A DNA stretch of 64,000 nt, taken from an uncultured Gammaproteobacteria bacterium. GTDB lineage: Bacteria > Pseudomonadota > Gammaproteobacteria > PS1 > Pseudothioglobaceae. The stretch spans positions 35,709 to 99,708 of the forward strand of contig CACLHR010000002.1 in assembly GCA_902606745.1 (NCBI GenBank). Direction: 5' to 3'. Below are positions 45,960-56,183 of this stretch, in pieces (positions within the stretch are counted from its first letter, which is position 1; each line of letters begins with the position of its first letter). The notes below the pieces were generated by a model. The model did no database searches. It worked only from the letters and a program-made list of their open reading frames with translations, and was not told the origin of the DNA. A program made the translations under genes and the position numbers.

Positions 45960-46314
45960 AGTAAATGTAGAAGTAACTTACCTTCCTAATCAATCTAATA
46001 TTCTAGGAAGTCAATATGCCTTTGCTTATACGATTACTATAACTAATCATGGCGAAACTGGTGCACAACTTAGAACTCGTCGCTGGCTCATCCAAGATGA
46101 GACAGGTCAGGTAGAAGAAGTTGTCGGTGAAGGAGTTGTTGGTCAACAACCCTACCTTTCTCCTGGTGAAAGCTTTGAGTACAGTTCTGGTGCAATAATC
46201 AATACTGAAACTGGTTCTATGAAAGGTTCTTATGGAATGATTAATGACCAAGGTCAGCGCTTTGAAGCTGTCATTCCAGAATTCTCTCTTAGCGAGCCTT
46301 ATACGCTTCACTAG
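45943..46314 (+). CDS. apaG: ApaG protein (DUF525)
   Basis: A 123-residue fibronectin-III-like protein, often called CorD. The motif NHGETGAQLRTRRWLIQDETG and the later VVGQQPYLSPGESFEYSSG with GSMKGSYGM are characteristic. The biochemical role is unsettled. It is encoded between rsmA and apaH as in E. coli. Confidence 0.95.
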   Translation: MKNKIEVNVEVTYLPNQSNILGSQYAFAYTITITNHGETGAQLRTRRWLIQDETGQVEEVVGEGVVGQQPYLSPGESFEYSSGAIINTETGSMKGSYGMINDQGQRFEAVIPEFSLSEPYTLH

Positions 46315-46322
46315 AGCACTCC

Positions 46323-47129
46323 ATGGACTACATCATTGGCGATGTTCAGGGCTGCTATGATACGCTTCAAAAACTCCTCAAAAAAATTAATTTTAATGAA
46401 GATAGAGACCGATTATTTTTCTTAGGAGATGTAGTCAACCGAGGTAACAAATCTCTTAAAACTCTTCGTTTTATCTATTCACTAAGAGAAAATGCAAATG
46501 TGGTTCTAGGTAACCATGATTTTCATTTATTGGTTTGTGCTTTAACCTCTCAAAAACCCAACCTTAAAGATACTTTTTCAGATATTTTGAATGCTACAGA
46601 TAAGTTCATTCTGCTTGACTATCTTCTTACTAGACCATTGATTCTTGAACATCAAGGTGCCATTCTAGTACACGCTGGAATTCCACCTCAGTGGAACATT
46701 TCCGATGCTGTTCAGAATGCAGAATTAGTTCATCAACAGCTTCAAGTTAACAATCCAGCAAAATTTCTTTCCAAAATGTATGATAACGAACCATCAAAAT
46801 ATTCAGATAAGTTAAATAACGAAGAAAAATGCCGTTATACAATAAACGCTTTAATGAGGATGAGATTTTGTAAAAGAAATGGAGAACTTGAATTTAATCA
46901 CAAAATGAATATTGATAAAGCTCCTGAAGGTTTTAAGGCTTGGTTCCTTCATGCTAACCGAAAATTAAAAGATAAGGATATCTTTTTTGGACACTGGTCA
47001 ACCCTAAAAGGTTTTAATATAGAACACGTTTATCCGATGGATCATGGTTGTATTTGGGGGGAGAAACTTAGCGCTTTTAGATTAGCTGATAGAAGTTTGA
47101 TTTCTCAAAAGTCTATCGAGGGCGACTAA
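46323..47129 (+). CDS. apaH: Bis(5'-nucleosyl)-tetraphosphatase, symmetrical
   Basis: A 268-residue metallophosphatase that hydrolyses Ap4A to two ADP and can remove Np4 caps from RNA. Metal-binding motifs are IGDVQGCYDTL, LGDVVNRG, LGNHD and VHAGIPPQW. It ends in a 4-base convergent overlap with dapF. Confidence 0.96.
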   Translation: MDYIIGDVQGCYDTLQKLLKKINFNEDRDRLFFLGDVVNRGNKSLKTLRFIYSLRENANVVLGNHDFHLLVCALTSQKPNLKDTFSDILNATDKFILLDYLLTRPLILEHQGAILVHAGIPPQWNISDAVQNAELVHQQLQVNNPAKFLSKMYDNEPSKYSDKLNNEEKCRYTINALMRMRFCKRNGELEFNHKMNIDKAPEGFKAWFLHANRKLKDKDIFFGHWSTLKGFNIEHVYPMDHGCIWGEKLSAFRLADRSLISQKSIEGD

Positions 47130-47950
47130 GATATAGCACTCCTAAGGTTAACCGCGCCTTCATAAACAAACTCTCCCGGGCCACAAAGGTAAACCGTTTT
47201 GCCATTATATTCAACTAATGCGTTTCCACCTTTTAAATGTACTTCGACCTTGTTTTCGAGGAGTCCAAGTTGAATACCATGGATTACTGCGGCACATGCT
47301 CCAGAACCACAAGCCAAGGTTTCTCCAACTCCCCTTTCAATAACACGAAGATTAATTTTATTTTTTTCAATAATTTGCATAAAACCTACATTTACACTTT
47401 TTGGAAAGTAATCTGAATTTTGTAATTTAGCTGCAATTGCCTTAATACCTTCGCCATCTATATTCTTCATATTTATTACTGCATGAGGATTTCCAATTGA
47501 CAAGACTCCCATTGTTTGGCCTTCAAGGGAGTATTCAATAGTCTGGGATTGGGTAATAAATGGAATTTCAGAAGGAATAAAATTTGGCTCCCCCATACTA
47601 ACACAAACGGAGTTATCTTTATTGAAGGTTAAAACTAAGTTACCTGAGTTGGTTTCCACAGTAATTGTTTTGTTATTTGTAAGACTCTTTTTTTGCAGAT
47701 AAAGAGCTAAACATCTAGCTCCATTTCCACATTGGTTAGCTTCAGACCCATCGGCATTAAAAATCACATAACGAAAATCTACGCCTTCAGTACTCGCACT
47801 TTCTACCATTAACAACTGATCAAAACCAATCCCAAAGCGACGGTCTGATAGTTGACGAATTTCTTCTGTAGATAAACTGACATCACCCTCGATATTATTA
47901 ATGACAATAAAATCGTTTCCCAAGCCTTGCATTTTCGTAAAATAAATCAT
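47126..47950 (-). CDS. dapF: Diaminopimelate epimerase
   Basis: A 274-residue PLP-independent epimerase making meso-diaminopimelate for peptidoglycan and lysine. The two catalytic cysteines are C74 in NQCGNGARC and the one in LACGSGACA. KMQGLGNDFIVI is the N-terminal signature. It is transcribed against the apaH operon. Confidence 0.97.
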   Translation of the reverse strand: MIYFTKMQGLGNDFIVINNIEGDVSLSTEEIRQLSDRRFGIGFDQLLMVESASTEGVDFRYVIFNADGSEANQCGNGARCLALYLQKKSLTNNKTITVETNSGNLVLTFNKDNSVCVSMGEPNFIPSEIPFITQSQTIEYSLEGQTMGVLSIGNPHAVINMKNIDGEGIKAIAAKLQNSDYFPKSVNVGFMQIIEKNKINLRVIERGVGETLACGSGACAAVIHGIQLGLLENKVEVHLKGGNALVEYNGKTVYLCGPGEFVYEGAVNLRSAIS

Positions 47951-48031
47951 TTCGCCATTTTAACCTTATGTCTAATACGTTTTATTAAAATACCGATATG
48001 CTAAAATTATTTAAATGAATATATTGAAATC

Positions 48032-48394
48032 ATGATAACTCCAAGTGACATAAGGCTAAGTAAAGATAAAAAACAGCTTACCATCACCTTTGATGAGGTT
48101 GAGTATTCTATGTCGAGTGAATTTTTACGCGTCTATTCCCCTTCTGCAGAAGTTCGAGGTCATGGGCCAGGACAAGAAGTCTTACAAATTAACAAACAAG
48201 ATATTGAAATAGAAAAACTTCAACCTACAGGTAATTACGCAATTGCAATCCACTATAGTGATGGTCACTCTACTGGATTATACTCATGGAACTATCTCCA
48301 CCATCTTGCTATTAACCATGACCAACTATGGTCAGACTATTGTCAACAAGTTAATGAAAAACAAAATATAAATTACCACAAGGTTGTCATATAA
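48032..48394 (+). CDS. DUF971 family protein
   Basis: A 120-residue protein with the GBBH-like/DUF971 fold: SDIRLSKDKKQLTITFDE, EFLRVYSPSAEVRGHGPGQ, and YAIAIHYSDGHSTGLYSWNYL. In related bacteria DUF971 is found free or fused to Mrp-type or hydroxylase proteins. The function is unknown. It is divergent from dapF. Confidence 0.88.
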   Translation: MITPSDIRLSKDKKQLTITFDEVEYSMSSEFLRVYSPSAEVRGHGPGQEVLQINKQDIEIEKLQPTGNYAIAIHYSDGHSTGLYSWNYLHHLAINHDQLWSDYCQQVNEKQNINYHKVVI

Positions 48395-48553
48395 GAGTTT
48401 TAGTTTTAATAATCATACTAAAAATTTTTATTTAAGTTATTGCATGTTAGTTTGACAATCTGGCAAATAATTTTGTTAAAATTAGATTTTTACTCACTAT
48501 TAGTAATAGTAACATGAGGGAGCTAAAAATTTGACCACTCGAGGCAAAGTATC

Positions 48554-50875
48554 ATGAAAAATAATATTATTAAGTTTATCTGTTTTGTCTCTTTATTGTT
48601 TTCATTACAAGGTTTTGCAAATCCCATAAATAAAATTGATTTGGTTGGACTTAAAGTTATTTCAGATAGCTCCGTATTATCACTTTTACCAGTCAAAATT
48701 GGTGATCAACATAACGAACAAACTTCAAATAGAATAATTAGAGCTCTTTTTAATACTGATTTCTTTTCTGATATTAATGTTGAGAATAATAATGGTAATC
48801 TGATAATTACCTTTATAGAAAACCCTACTATTCAATATATTAATGTTAAAACTGGCCCTGATAAAAATTGGAGTAATTGGCTGGATTTCTCAAACGAAAG
48901 TGAATTGCTCAACGATTCTATAATTAATGAATTAATTCAAAGTTATAAACTTTCAACGGGGGACTTCTACAATAAAAAGAAAATATCTGACTTTGTAGCA
49001 GACCTAAATAGGCAATACAATGAAGCTGGATTTTATAATGCTAAAATAACACAAAATATAGAAGTTGACGCAAAAAATAGGGCTGCAATAGAAATTGAAA
49101 TCAATCAGGGAAATAGGGCTACCATAGATTCTATAAATATTTCAGGAGCCAGCAAATTTAGCGAGAAAGAGTTGTTAGATTTGTTCACAATTGGTGAAGC
49201 TGATATGATTCTAATTAACTACTTTACAAATAAAAATCGCTACACAGATTTAGCATTAAATCAGAGCTTAGAATTGATGAAGAATTATTATTTTAATTCT
49301 GGCTATATAGATTTTAAGGTTGATAGTCTTAATTCAACTCTTAGCGAAGACAAAGAAAAAATATATATTGATATTCAAATATCAGAAGGTATCCAATACA
49401 AATTAGGAAAAGTTTCTTTTCAAGGTGAATTAGGTAACCAAACTCCTGATGACTTAAGAGAATTATTAACAATCAAAACTGGTGATATATTCAACTTTCA
49501 AGAAGTAGTCAGTGATGTCCAGACGATTACTGATGTGTTTACTGATCAAGGCTACGCGTTCGCAAATATCAATCCAATAACAAAAGATTTTTTGGACACC
49601 GTTGATGTCAATTTTAATATTTCTTTAAACAAGAAAGTTTATGTAAATCGAATTACAATTTCAGGTAATACAAGAACCCAAGATGAAGTCATCCGTCGCG
49701 AAATTGGAATCTCTGAAGGCGGTTTATATTCTCGAAGTGTTCTAAGAGATTCTGTTATAAAATTGAGACGGCTTGGTTATTTTTCAAATGTACAAATGAG
49801 TGCTTCTGAAGTAGATAACATGCCTGATAAAATTGATCTCAATTTTGTTCTTGAAGAAACCAAAACTGGAACCATAAGTGTATCCGTTTCTCATAGTAAC
49901 AACTTCGGTTTCTCTCTAGGAGCTGGTATAACTGAGAAAAACATTTTTGGCTCAGGAAACACTTTCAATGCTGATTTGAAAATTTCAGAATCCTTTAATA
50001 AGCTTAGCTTTTATTTTGAAAATCCTTATTTCAATAACGACAATCACAGCATAAGTTATGGTGCATATATAAGCAAGCTTGATGATGACGATGTCATGAA
50101 AGATTCCTATAATATAAACTCAAAAGGGTTTAGTTTAGGTTACGGCGTTCCCCTGACTAATGATACGAGACTTAATAGTAAACTTGAATACTCCAAACAT
50201 GATATTTCATGTGGCTCCAGTTTTTCAGCTTCAGGCTATGAACCTAGTCAGTGTGCCACTTCAAGTAGAGATGAAGTTAAATTAAGTGTCGATTGGAATG
50301 AGAATACTCTGAATGACTACTTGTATCCAACTGAAGGAAAAAGTAATTCTCTTGGGATTGGTGTAGCAACCCCGTTAGGAGATTATCGTTACTTTAATAT
50401 AAATGCCAATCATAAAAGTTACCAGCCATTAAGTAGCGATCTGACTTTAAAGCTTACAGGTGATATAGGTCTTGCTAAAGGTTATAGTGGAAAAGAACTG
50501 CCTTTCTATAAACGCTATTTTGGTGGTGGTTCTGGCTCCGTAAGAGGATTCGGAAATAAAACACTTGGACCTCTTTATCCTAACAATTCCGCCAAGGGTG
50601 GAGAGCTGTCGATTCTTGGAAGTGCAAATATCATAGCTCCTGCTTTTTTCTTTGAAAATAGTGAAAATATGCGAATCAGCGCCTTTATAGATGTTGGCAA
50701 TATCTATGAGAAAACTTCAAGCGTTAAACTTGGTGATTTACGTATGTCAACAGGTGTTGGTTTCGCCTACTTAAGCCCAATTGGCTCTATTGGCATGTAT
50801 TGGTCCAAACCAATTCTAAAAAAATCTGGTGACATAGTAGAAAACTTTGGCTTCTCTCTAGGTACCGGCTTCTAG
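48554..50875 (+). CDS. bamA: Outer membrane protein assembly factor BamA
   Basis: A 773-residue Omp85 barrel and the core of the BAM complex. It has a signal peptide of about 23 residues, five POTRA domains (about 25-420), and a 16-strand barrel. The VRGF motif of loop 6 is in GSVRGFGNKTLGPL. A cysteine pair in an outer loop (SCGSSF...SQCATS) recalls the disulfide in E. coli BamA. It leads the skp-lpxD-fabZ-lpxA operon; rseP, often just upstream, is absent here. Confidence 0.96.
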   Translation: MKNNIIKFICFVSLLFSLQGFANPINKIDLVGLKVISDSSVLSLLPVKIGDQHNEQTSNRIIRALFNTDFFSDINVENNNGNLIITFIENPTIQYINVKTGPDKNWSNWLDFSNESELLNDSIINELIQSYKLSTGDFYNKKKISDFVADLNRQYNEAGFYNAKITQNIEVDAKNRAAIEIEINQGNRATIDSINISGASKFSEKELLDLFTIGEADMILINYFTNKNRYTDLALNQSLELMKNYYFNSGYIDFKVDSLNSTLSEDKEKIYIDIQISEGIQYKLGKVSFQGELGNQTPDDLRELLTIKTGDIFNFQEVVSDVQTITDVFTDQGYAFANINPITKDFLDTVDVNFNISLNKKVYVNRITISGNTRTQDEVIRREIGISEGGLYSRSVLRDSVIKLRRLGYFSNVQMSASEVDNMPDKIDLNFVLEETKTGTISVSVSHSNNFGFSLGAGITEKNIFGSGNTFNADLKISESFNKLSFYFENPYFNNDNHSISYGAYISKLDDDDVMKDSYNINSKGFSLGYGVPLTNDTRLNSKLEYSKHDISCGSSFSASGYEPSQCATSSRDEVKLSVDWNENTLNDYLYPTEGKSNSLGIGVATPLGDYRYFNINANHKSYQPLSSDLTLKLTGDIGLAKGYSGKELPFYKRYFGGGSGSVRGFGNKTLGPLYPNNSAKGGELSILGSANIIAPAFFFENSENMRISAFIDVGNIYEKTSSVKLGDLRMSTGVGFAYLSPIGSIGMYWSKPILKKSGDIVENFGFSLGTGF

Positions 50876-50883
50876 TAACAAAA

Positions 50884-51381
50884 ATGAGAGCTACAGTTTT
50901 ATTTTTATTAGCTTTGTTAGTAACGTCTATTAATGCCCAATCAATAAAAATTGGCTATATAGATGTCGAAGAGGTGATCAATAGGTCGTCTCAATACCAA
51001 CATGAAAATGATTCTTTAATTCAAAAATTTGAACCAAAGAAACAGCAATTACTTGATTTATTTGAACATATTGAACTGTTAAAAAAAAATCTAATTGATG
51101 TCGACAGTTCTATTGATAATGAAAACTATAAAAAAAAATTAGACAATATTAGAGAACTGGAGGCTAGTTTCCAAAAAGAAACGGAACTTTGGCAACAACA
51201 ACTCAATCAAAAAAAATATGAATCTCTCCAGAAAATTGAAACTATGATCAACAAGGCAATTCAGGAGTTTGCTATTTCTGAAAACTATGACTTAATACTT
51301 TATCAAAATGCAGCATTTGTAAGTGATCAAGTCAATATTACTAATCAAATTATCTCAAAAATTGAAGGAACATCTCCATGA
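50884..51381 (+). CDS. skp: Periplasmic chaperone Skp/OmpH
   Basis: A 165-residue periplasmic chaperone with a signal peptide of about 18 residues (SINA/QS), the usual IGYIDVEEVINRS start and a long charged coiled coil (about 40-125) forming the tentacles. It escorts unfolded barrels to BamA. It is 8 bases after bamA and overlaps lpxD by 4. Confidence 0.92.
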   Translation: MRATVLFLLALLVTSINAQSIKIGYIDVEEVINRSSQYQHENDSLIQKFEPKKQQLLDLFEHIELLKKNLIDVDSSIDNENYKKKLDNIRELEASFQKETELWQQQLNQKKYESLQKIETMINKAIQEFAISENYDLILYQNAAFVSDQVNITNQIISKIEGTSP

Positions 51382-52391
51382 TATTGTCACTTGAAAAAAT
51401 TGCTGAACTTCTTGGGGCAACTTTAATTGGGGACTCTGATACTGAAATCAATGGAATTAGTACTTTAAGGGATGCTAATGAAAATCAAATATCTTATGCT
51501 GTAAGTGATAAATACATAAATTCTTTGTCTAACACTAAAGCGGGAGCGGTTATCTTACCTAATAAGCTAAAAGAACACTGTCCTACAAACGCTCTCATAG
51601 TTGAAAATACCTACCTAGCTTTCGCTAAAATAACTCACCAATTCAAACACTATAACCTTCCAATCAATAATTCATCATCTAAAGCAATAATTGATTCGAG
51701 TGCTTTGGTTGAAAATGTCACAATCGGTCCTGGTTGTGTTATTGGAAAAAACGTTAGTATTGGTAAAAACACAGTCATTGATTCAAACTGTGTTGTTGAA
51801 GATGGAGTCAGTATTGGTGAAAATTCATATATTAGCGCTAATGTAACTATCCAAAGGGAATGTCAACTAGGTAAAAGGTGTAGCATCTTACCAGGTGCAG
51901 TTATTGGTTCAGAAGGTTTTGGTAATGCCCGTGATAACCAAAAAAAATGGCAAAGCATTGCACATTTAGGTAGGGTTTGTATTGGTGATGATGTTTTAAT
52001 TGGCGCCAATACAACCATTGATAGAGGAACAATTGACGATACCGTGATACATAATGGTGTAAAGATTGATAATCTTGTTCAAATTGCCCATAACGTGATT
52101 ATTGGTGAAAATACGGCAATTGCAGCAAAGACAGGTATTGCAGGAACCACAACTATTGGCAAACGTTGCATGATAGGGGGGATGGTAGGCATAGTTGGAC
52201 ACCTGACAATTACCGATGATGTCATTGTAAACGCAACTAGTACAGTAAATAGAAGCATCGCAAAACCCGGCATATATACTGGGTTTTTTCCTCTAATGAC
52301 GCATTCAGGCTGGAAAAAGGCCGGAATGTGGTTAACAAAACTTGATAAAATTACGAAAATCTTAAATATAAAATTAAAAAACCTTAAATAG
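51378..52391 (+). CDS. lpxD: UDP-3-O-(3-hydroxyacyl)glucosamine N-acyltransferase
   Basis: A 337-residue LpxD, third step of lipid A synthesis. The N-terminal uridine-binding domain (about 1-100) is followed by a left-handed beta helix of hexapeptide repeats. The catalytic histidine lies in VQIAHNVIIGE. It is followed by fabZ after 4 bases. Confidence 0.96.
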   Translation: MILSLEKIAELLGATLIGDSDTEINGISTLRDANENQISYAVSDKYINSLSNTKAGAVILPNKLKEHCPTNALIVENTYLAFAKITHQFKHYNLPINNSSSKAIIDSSALVENVTIGPGCVIGKNVSIGKNTVIDSNCVVEDGVSIGENSYISANVTIQRECQLGKRCSILPGAVIGSEGFGNARDNQKKWQSIAHLGRVCIGDDVLIGANTTIDRGTIDDTVIHNGVKIDNLVQIAHNVIIGENTAIAAKTGIAGTTTIGKRCMIGGMVGIVGHLTITDDVIVNATSTVNRSIAKPGIYTGFFPLMTHSGWKKAGMWLTKLDKITKILNIKLKNLK

Positions 52392-52395
52392 AACT

Positions 52396-52839
52396 ATGGA
52401 AATGAATATTAATGAGGTAAAAAACTTTTTACCTCACCGTTACCCTTTTTTGTTAATAGATAAAGTACTCGACTTTAAGGTTGGTGAATACCTAACCGCT
52501 ATTAAAAATGTCTCTTTCAATGAGCCACATTTCACTGGTCACTTTCCTGAACAGCCAATTATGCCAGGCGTTTTGATTATTGAAGCTTTAGCTCAGGCAA
52601 CCGGCATCTTGGCCTTTAAATCAGAGGTTGGCCGTCCAGTTAATGGTCAAATTTATATGCTAGTTGGTGTCGATAAGGTGCGCTTTAAACGCACAGTTGA
52701 ACCTGGTGACCAGCTTCAACTAAAAGTCGAAGTTATGACAGTTAAGCGTGGAATTTGGAAATTTAATTGTGAAGCCACAGTTGAAGACCAATTGGTAACC
52801 ACTGCTGAAATTATCTGTACTCAAAAGACTGCTAAGTAG
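52396..52839 (+). CDS. fabZ: 3-hydroxyacyl-[ACP] dehydratase
   Basis: A 147-residue hot-dog fold dehydratase in fatty acid synthesis. Catalytic His and Glu are in PHFTGHFPEQPIMPGVLIIEALAQ, and LPHRYPFLLIDKV is the N-terminal signature. FabZ and LpxA compete for hydroxyacyl-ACP, which fits their cotranscription. Confidence 0.97.
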   Translation: MEMNINEVKNFLPHRYPFLLIDKVLDFKVGEYLTAIKNVSFNEPHFTGHFPEQPIMPGVLIIEALAQATGILAFKSEVGRPVNGQIYMLVGVDKVRFKRTVEPGDQLQLKVEVMTVKRGIWKFNCEATVEDQLVTTAEIICTQKTAK

Positions 52840-52845
52840 ACCGCT

Positions 52846-53643
52846 ATGGCCATTGATCCTACCGCTATCGTTCATGAAACTGCCAAAATCCACAAAGGTG
52901 CCATAATCTTACCTTCTGCGGTGATAGGTTCCAATGTAGAGATTGGAGCAGGCACTGTAGTCGATTCTCATGCCGTGATTTCAGGTCCAACAAAAATTGG
53001 AAAAAACAACCACATTTATTCATTTGCCTCTATCGGAGGCGATCCTCAAGATATTACCTATCAAGATGGTCAAGAAAGTAATCTGGTCATTGGTGATGAT
53101 AATTTAATTCGAGAATTTTGCACCATTAACCGTGGAACCGAAAAAGAGAACTCACTAACAAGAATAGGCTCAAACAACATGTTGATGTCTTACGTTCATA
53201 TTGCTCATGACTGCCAATTAGGTGACCACATAATCATGTCTAATAATGCATCACTTGCTGGACATGTTCGGATCTCTGACTGGGCAATATTAGGTGGATT
53301 TGTGCTAGTTAAGCAGTTCTGTAGTATTGGAAGACATACCTATGCTGGCATGGGGAGTCAAATTAATAAAGATATTCCTGACTACATGGTTGCGGCAGGA
53401 GTTCTTCCAAAAATTCGTAGCATTAATATAGTTGGAATGAAGCGTAGAGGATTTAGTGCAAGTTCGATTGCATCAATTAAACGAGCTTTTAAGGTTGTTT
53501 ATCGTGACTCACAAGGTAGATTGTTGGATCAAGCACTCAATGAGTTAGAAGCATCAGAATCTGACAGTCCTGAAGTAATGCAGTTTGTTGAAGGCATTCG
53601 AAATTCTCGAGTAGGAATCATGCGCGGACCTGCTGACGGATAG
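52846..53643 (+). CDS. lpxA: UDP-N-acetylglucosamine acyltransferase
   Basis: A 265-residue hexapeptide-repeat enzyme that starts lipid A synthesis. The beta helix spans about 1-190, the catalytic His is in SYVHIAHDCQLG, and the C-terminal helical part starts near GMKRRGFS. lpxB does not follow; murJ does. It is the last lipid A gene here. Confidence 0.97.
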   Translation: MAIDPTAIVHETAKIHKGAIILPSAVIGSNVEIGAGTVVDSHAVISGPTKIGKNNHIYSFASIGGDPQDITYQDGQESNLVIGDDNLIREFCTINRGTEKENSLTRIGSNNMLMSYVHIAHDCQLGDHIIMSNNASLAGHVRISDWAILGGFVLVKQFCSIGRHTYAGMGSQINKDIPDYMVAAGVLPKIRSINIVGMKRRGFSASSIASIKRAFKVVYRDSQGRLLDQALNELEASESDSPEVMQFVEGIRNSRVGIMRGPADG

Positions 53644-53657
53644 TTAAGTTTTTCGTC

Positions 53658-55187
53658 ATGACAAAATCTTTCATTAAATCTAGCAGTATTGTTACTGTGA
53701 TGACTTTTTTGTCACGTATTCTAGGCTTAGCGCGTGACTTTATCATTGCACGCTATTTTGGTGCAAATGGTCTTTCAGATGCCTTTTTAGTGGCTTTTCG
53801 TATTCCTAATTTTTTCCGACGCTTATTTGCAGAAGGCGCTTTTTCCCAAGCATTTATACCTATATTAGCAGATACGAAGGCTAGCCAGTCAGATGACGAA
53901 GTTCAAATCGTTATTAATCATATTGCCACCAAACTGTTAAGCATACTAATGATTATTACTTTGTTGGCTGTGATTCTAGCACCCCTTGTAATCTTTTTGT
54001 TTGCTTGGGGATTTTATTTTAAGTCTGATCCAACCCAATTTTATTTAGCTTCAGATATGCTAAGAATTACGTTTCCTTATCTACTTTTGATTTCTTTAAC
54101 AGCATTATCAGGTTCAATTCTTAATACTTACGATAATTTCAGTGTTCCAGCTTTTACACCCGTACTTCTTAACATCTCAATAATATTTAGTGCTATTTTC
54201 CTATCACAATACCTAGCAACACCAATAATGGCGCTTGCATGGGGAGTTCTTATTGGTGGTGTTGCTCAGTTGTTCTTCCAGATACCATTTTTATTAAAGA
54301 TTAAAAAACTCCCAAAGATACAGTTTGGACACCATGAGGCTATTACAACTTTAAAAAAAAGAATGATACCTGCACTCTTTGGCGTCTCCGTTTCTCAAAT
54401 TAACTTGTTAATTGATACAATGATTGCCTCAACTCTGGTCGCAGGTAGTGTTTCTTGGTTGTACTATTCAGATCGCTTGTTGGAACTACCGTTGGCGCTA
54501 ATAGGAATTTCTTTGGCGACTGTTGCGTTGGCAAAATTAAGTAATTATTACGCTAAAAATGATTCCGAAGGTTTTAAGAAAACCATCAACAAAGCCCTCC
54601 TCTATGGACTTTTATTTGGCATACCTTCATGCATTGGTTTGGTTCTTCTGTCTGAAGAATTGATTATAACTCTTTTCCAATATGATGCATTTGATGCCTA
54701 TGCTGCGAAAAAATCTTCTCTAAGCTTGCAAGCATATGGATCAGGATTAATGGCATTTATTGTAGTTAAGATTCTTGCCCCGGTTTTTTTATCAAGGGGA
54801 GACACTAAGACACCAGTCAAAGCCGGTATTGTTGCAATGACTTCTAATATCTTTTTAAATCTTATTTTAGCTTACTACTATGGACACGTTGGTTTAGCGG
54901 CTGCAACATCAATCTCAGCTTTAATTAATGCTTCTATACTGTATTATTTTCTACTAAAACAATCTATTTACAAATTCAGTACAGCTTTTTATAAAATGCT
55001 ATATAAAGTCATATTGGCAAGCATTATAATGGTAATTTATATTTACTTTTCAGCTTCAAGTATAGATCACTATTTGCAGTCCTCAATGTTGGAAAGAGTC
55101 ACAATGACTTCTGAAACAATTATTATTTCTGCATTGATATATTTTTCGATTTTGTATCTTCTTGGTGTGCGACTAAAACAAATATGA
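53658..55187 (+). CDS. murJ: Lipid II flippase MurJ
   Basis: A 509-residue MOP-superfamily membrane protein with about 14 hydrophobic segments. It flips lipid II to the periplasmic face for peptidoglycan synthesis. The first helix [22 protein letters not shown] and the following [18 protein letters not shown] are hallmark MurJ segments. It is 14 bases after lpxA and overlaps yggX by 4. Confidence 0.96.
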   Translation: MTKSFIKSSSIVTVMTFLSRILGLARDFIIARYFGANGLSDAFLVAFRIPNFFRRLFAEGAFSQAFIPILADTKASQSDDEVQIVINHIATKLLSILMIITLLAVILAPLVIFLFAWGFYFKSDPTQFYLASDMLRITFPYLLLISLTALSGSILNTYDNFSVPAFTPVLLNISIIFSAIFLSQYLATPIMALAWGVLIGGVAQLFFQIPFLLKIKKLPKIQFGHHEAITTLKKRMIPALFGVSVSQINLLIDTMIASTLVAGSVSWLYYSDRLLELPLALIGISLATVALAKLSNYYAKNDSEGFKKTINKALLYGLLFGIPSCIGLVLLSEELIITLFQYDAFDAYAAKKSSLSLQAYGSGLMAFIVVKILAPVFLSRGDTKTPVKAGIVAMTSNIFLNLILAYYYGHVGLAAATSISALINASILYYFLLKQSIYKFSTAFYKMLYKVILASIIMVIYIYFSASSIDHYLQSSMLERVTMTSETIIISALIYFSILYLLGVRLKQI

Positions 55188-55450
55188 CCATACTTCACTG
55201 TATCAAATTAGACAAAGATTTAGAGGGTCTTGAGAGAGCTCCATATCCTGGGGAATTAGGAAAGAGAATTTTAGAGAATGTTTCTAAAGATGCTTGGCAA
55301 ATGTGGCTAGACCATCAAACCATGCTAATTAATGAAAACAATTTAAACCTATTTGAAACCTCCTCTCAAAACTATCTTAAAGAACAAATGGAAAAATACT
55401 TTTTCGCAGCTGATGATCTAGACTCGATTCAAGGCTATATACCAAAATAA
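55184..55450 (+). CDS. yggX: Probable Fe(2+)-trafficking protein YggX
   Basis: An 88-residue YggX family protein linked to iron handling and protection of Fe-S clusters. [21 protein letters not shown] and [12 protein letters not shown] are the conserved core, and a cysteine sits near the N-terminus (C6) as in the family. In E. coli it follows mutY; here it is translationally coupled to murJ. Confidence 0.92.
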   Translation: MTILHCIKLDKDLEGLERAPYPGELGKRILENVSKDAWQMWLDHQTMLINENNLNLFETSSQNYLKEQMEKYFFAADDLDSIQGYIPK

Positions 55451-55506
55451 CGCTTTAAAAGTTTGTATGTTTTTTAATAATATATTAAATTTAATTTTGA
55501 TTCATA

Positions 55507-56133
55507 ATGGCTAATTTATTTATCATTGCTGCCCCATCTGGTTGTGGAAAAACCTCTCTCGTTGAAGCGTTAATCAAAAAAACAAAAAACATTTGTGTCT
55601 CTGTTTCTCACACTACTCGTCTTCCTAGACCAGACGAAGTTAATGGAATTAATTATTACTTTGTCTCTATTGGTGAATTTAAAGAAATGATTAAAAATAA
55701 CGACTTTGTTGAACATGCAAAGGTATTTGATAATCATTATGGCAGTTCCACTAAGTTAATTAGAGAGAAACTTGATGAAGGTATTGATGTAATTTTAGAA
55801 ATTGACTGGCAAGGTGCACGCCAAGTTAAAGAAAATATGCCCAATTCAGTCAGTATTTTTATCCTGCCTCCTTCAAAGGAAGCACTTTTAGGTAGACTTC
55901 AACAAAGAGCGCAAGATGATGAAATAACGATTAACAGAAGAATGTCCGATGCTCAAAATCAAATGAAACACTTTAATGAATTTGACTACCTTGTAATCAA
56001 TGATGATTTTAGTAGTGCATTGAATGACTTAAGTCTAATTATATGCTTATCAGATAAGGATTCCGAGCGTTTTAGTCTCTCTCTTTCTGAGCAGTCTAAG
56101 AAATACAAAAAACTGCTCAAAAAATTGATATAA
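55507..56133 (+). CDS. gmk: Guanylate kinase
   Basis: 208 residues; phosphorylates GMP to GDP. The P-loop is APSGCGKTS (8-16), and the GMP-binding region has VSHTTRLPRPDEVNGINYYFVS. It feeds GTP and (p)ppGpp pools. The 3' end contains the -35 of the rpoH promoter. Gene order gmk-rpoZ-spoT is not kept here. Confidence 0.97.
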   Translation: MANLFIIAAPSGCGKTSLVEALIKKTKNICVSVSHTTRLPRPDEVNGINYYFVSIGEFKEMIKNNDFVEHAKVFDNHYGSSTKLIREKLDEGIDVILEIDWQGARQVKENMPNSVSIFILPPSKEALLGRLQQRAQDDEITINRRMSDAQNQMKHFNEFDYLVINDDFSSALNDLSLIICLSDKDSERFSLSLSEQSKKYKKLLKKLI

Positions 56134-56152
56134 CACTAAATTTAGGTATAAT
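56125..56152 (+). promoter_or_regulatory. Promoter for rpoH
   Basis: A -35 TTGATA (56125-56130) and a perfect -10 TATAAT (56147-56152) are separated by 16 bases, 31 bases before the rpoH start. The -35 overlaps the gmk stop codon. It looks like a housekeeping sigma-70 promoter. Confidence 0.65.
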
Positions 56153-56183
56153 TTAGCCGTAATTATAGTTTTGAAGAGAAATT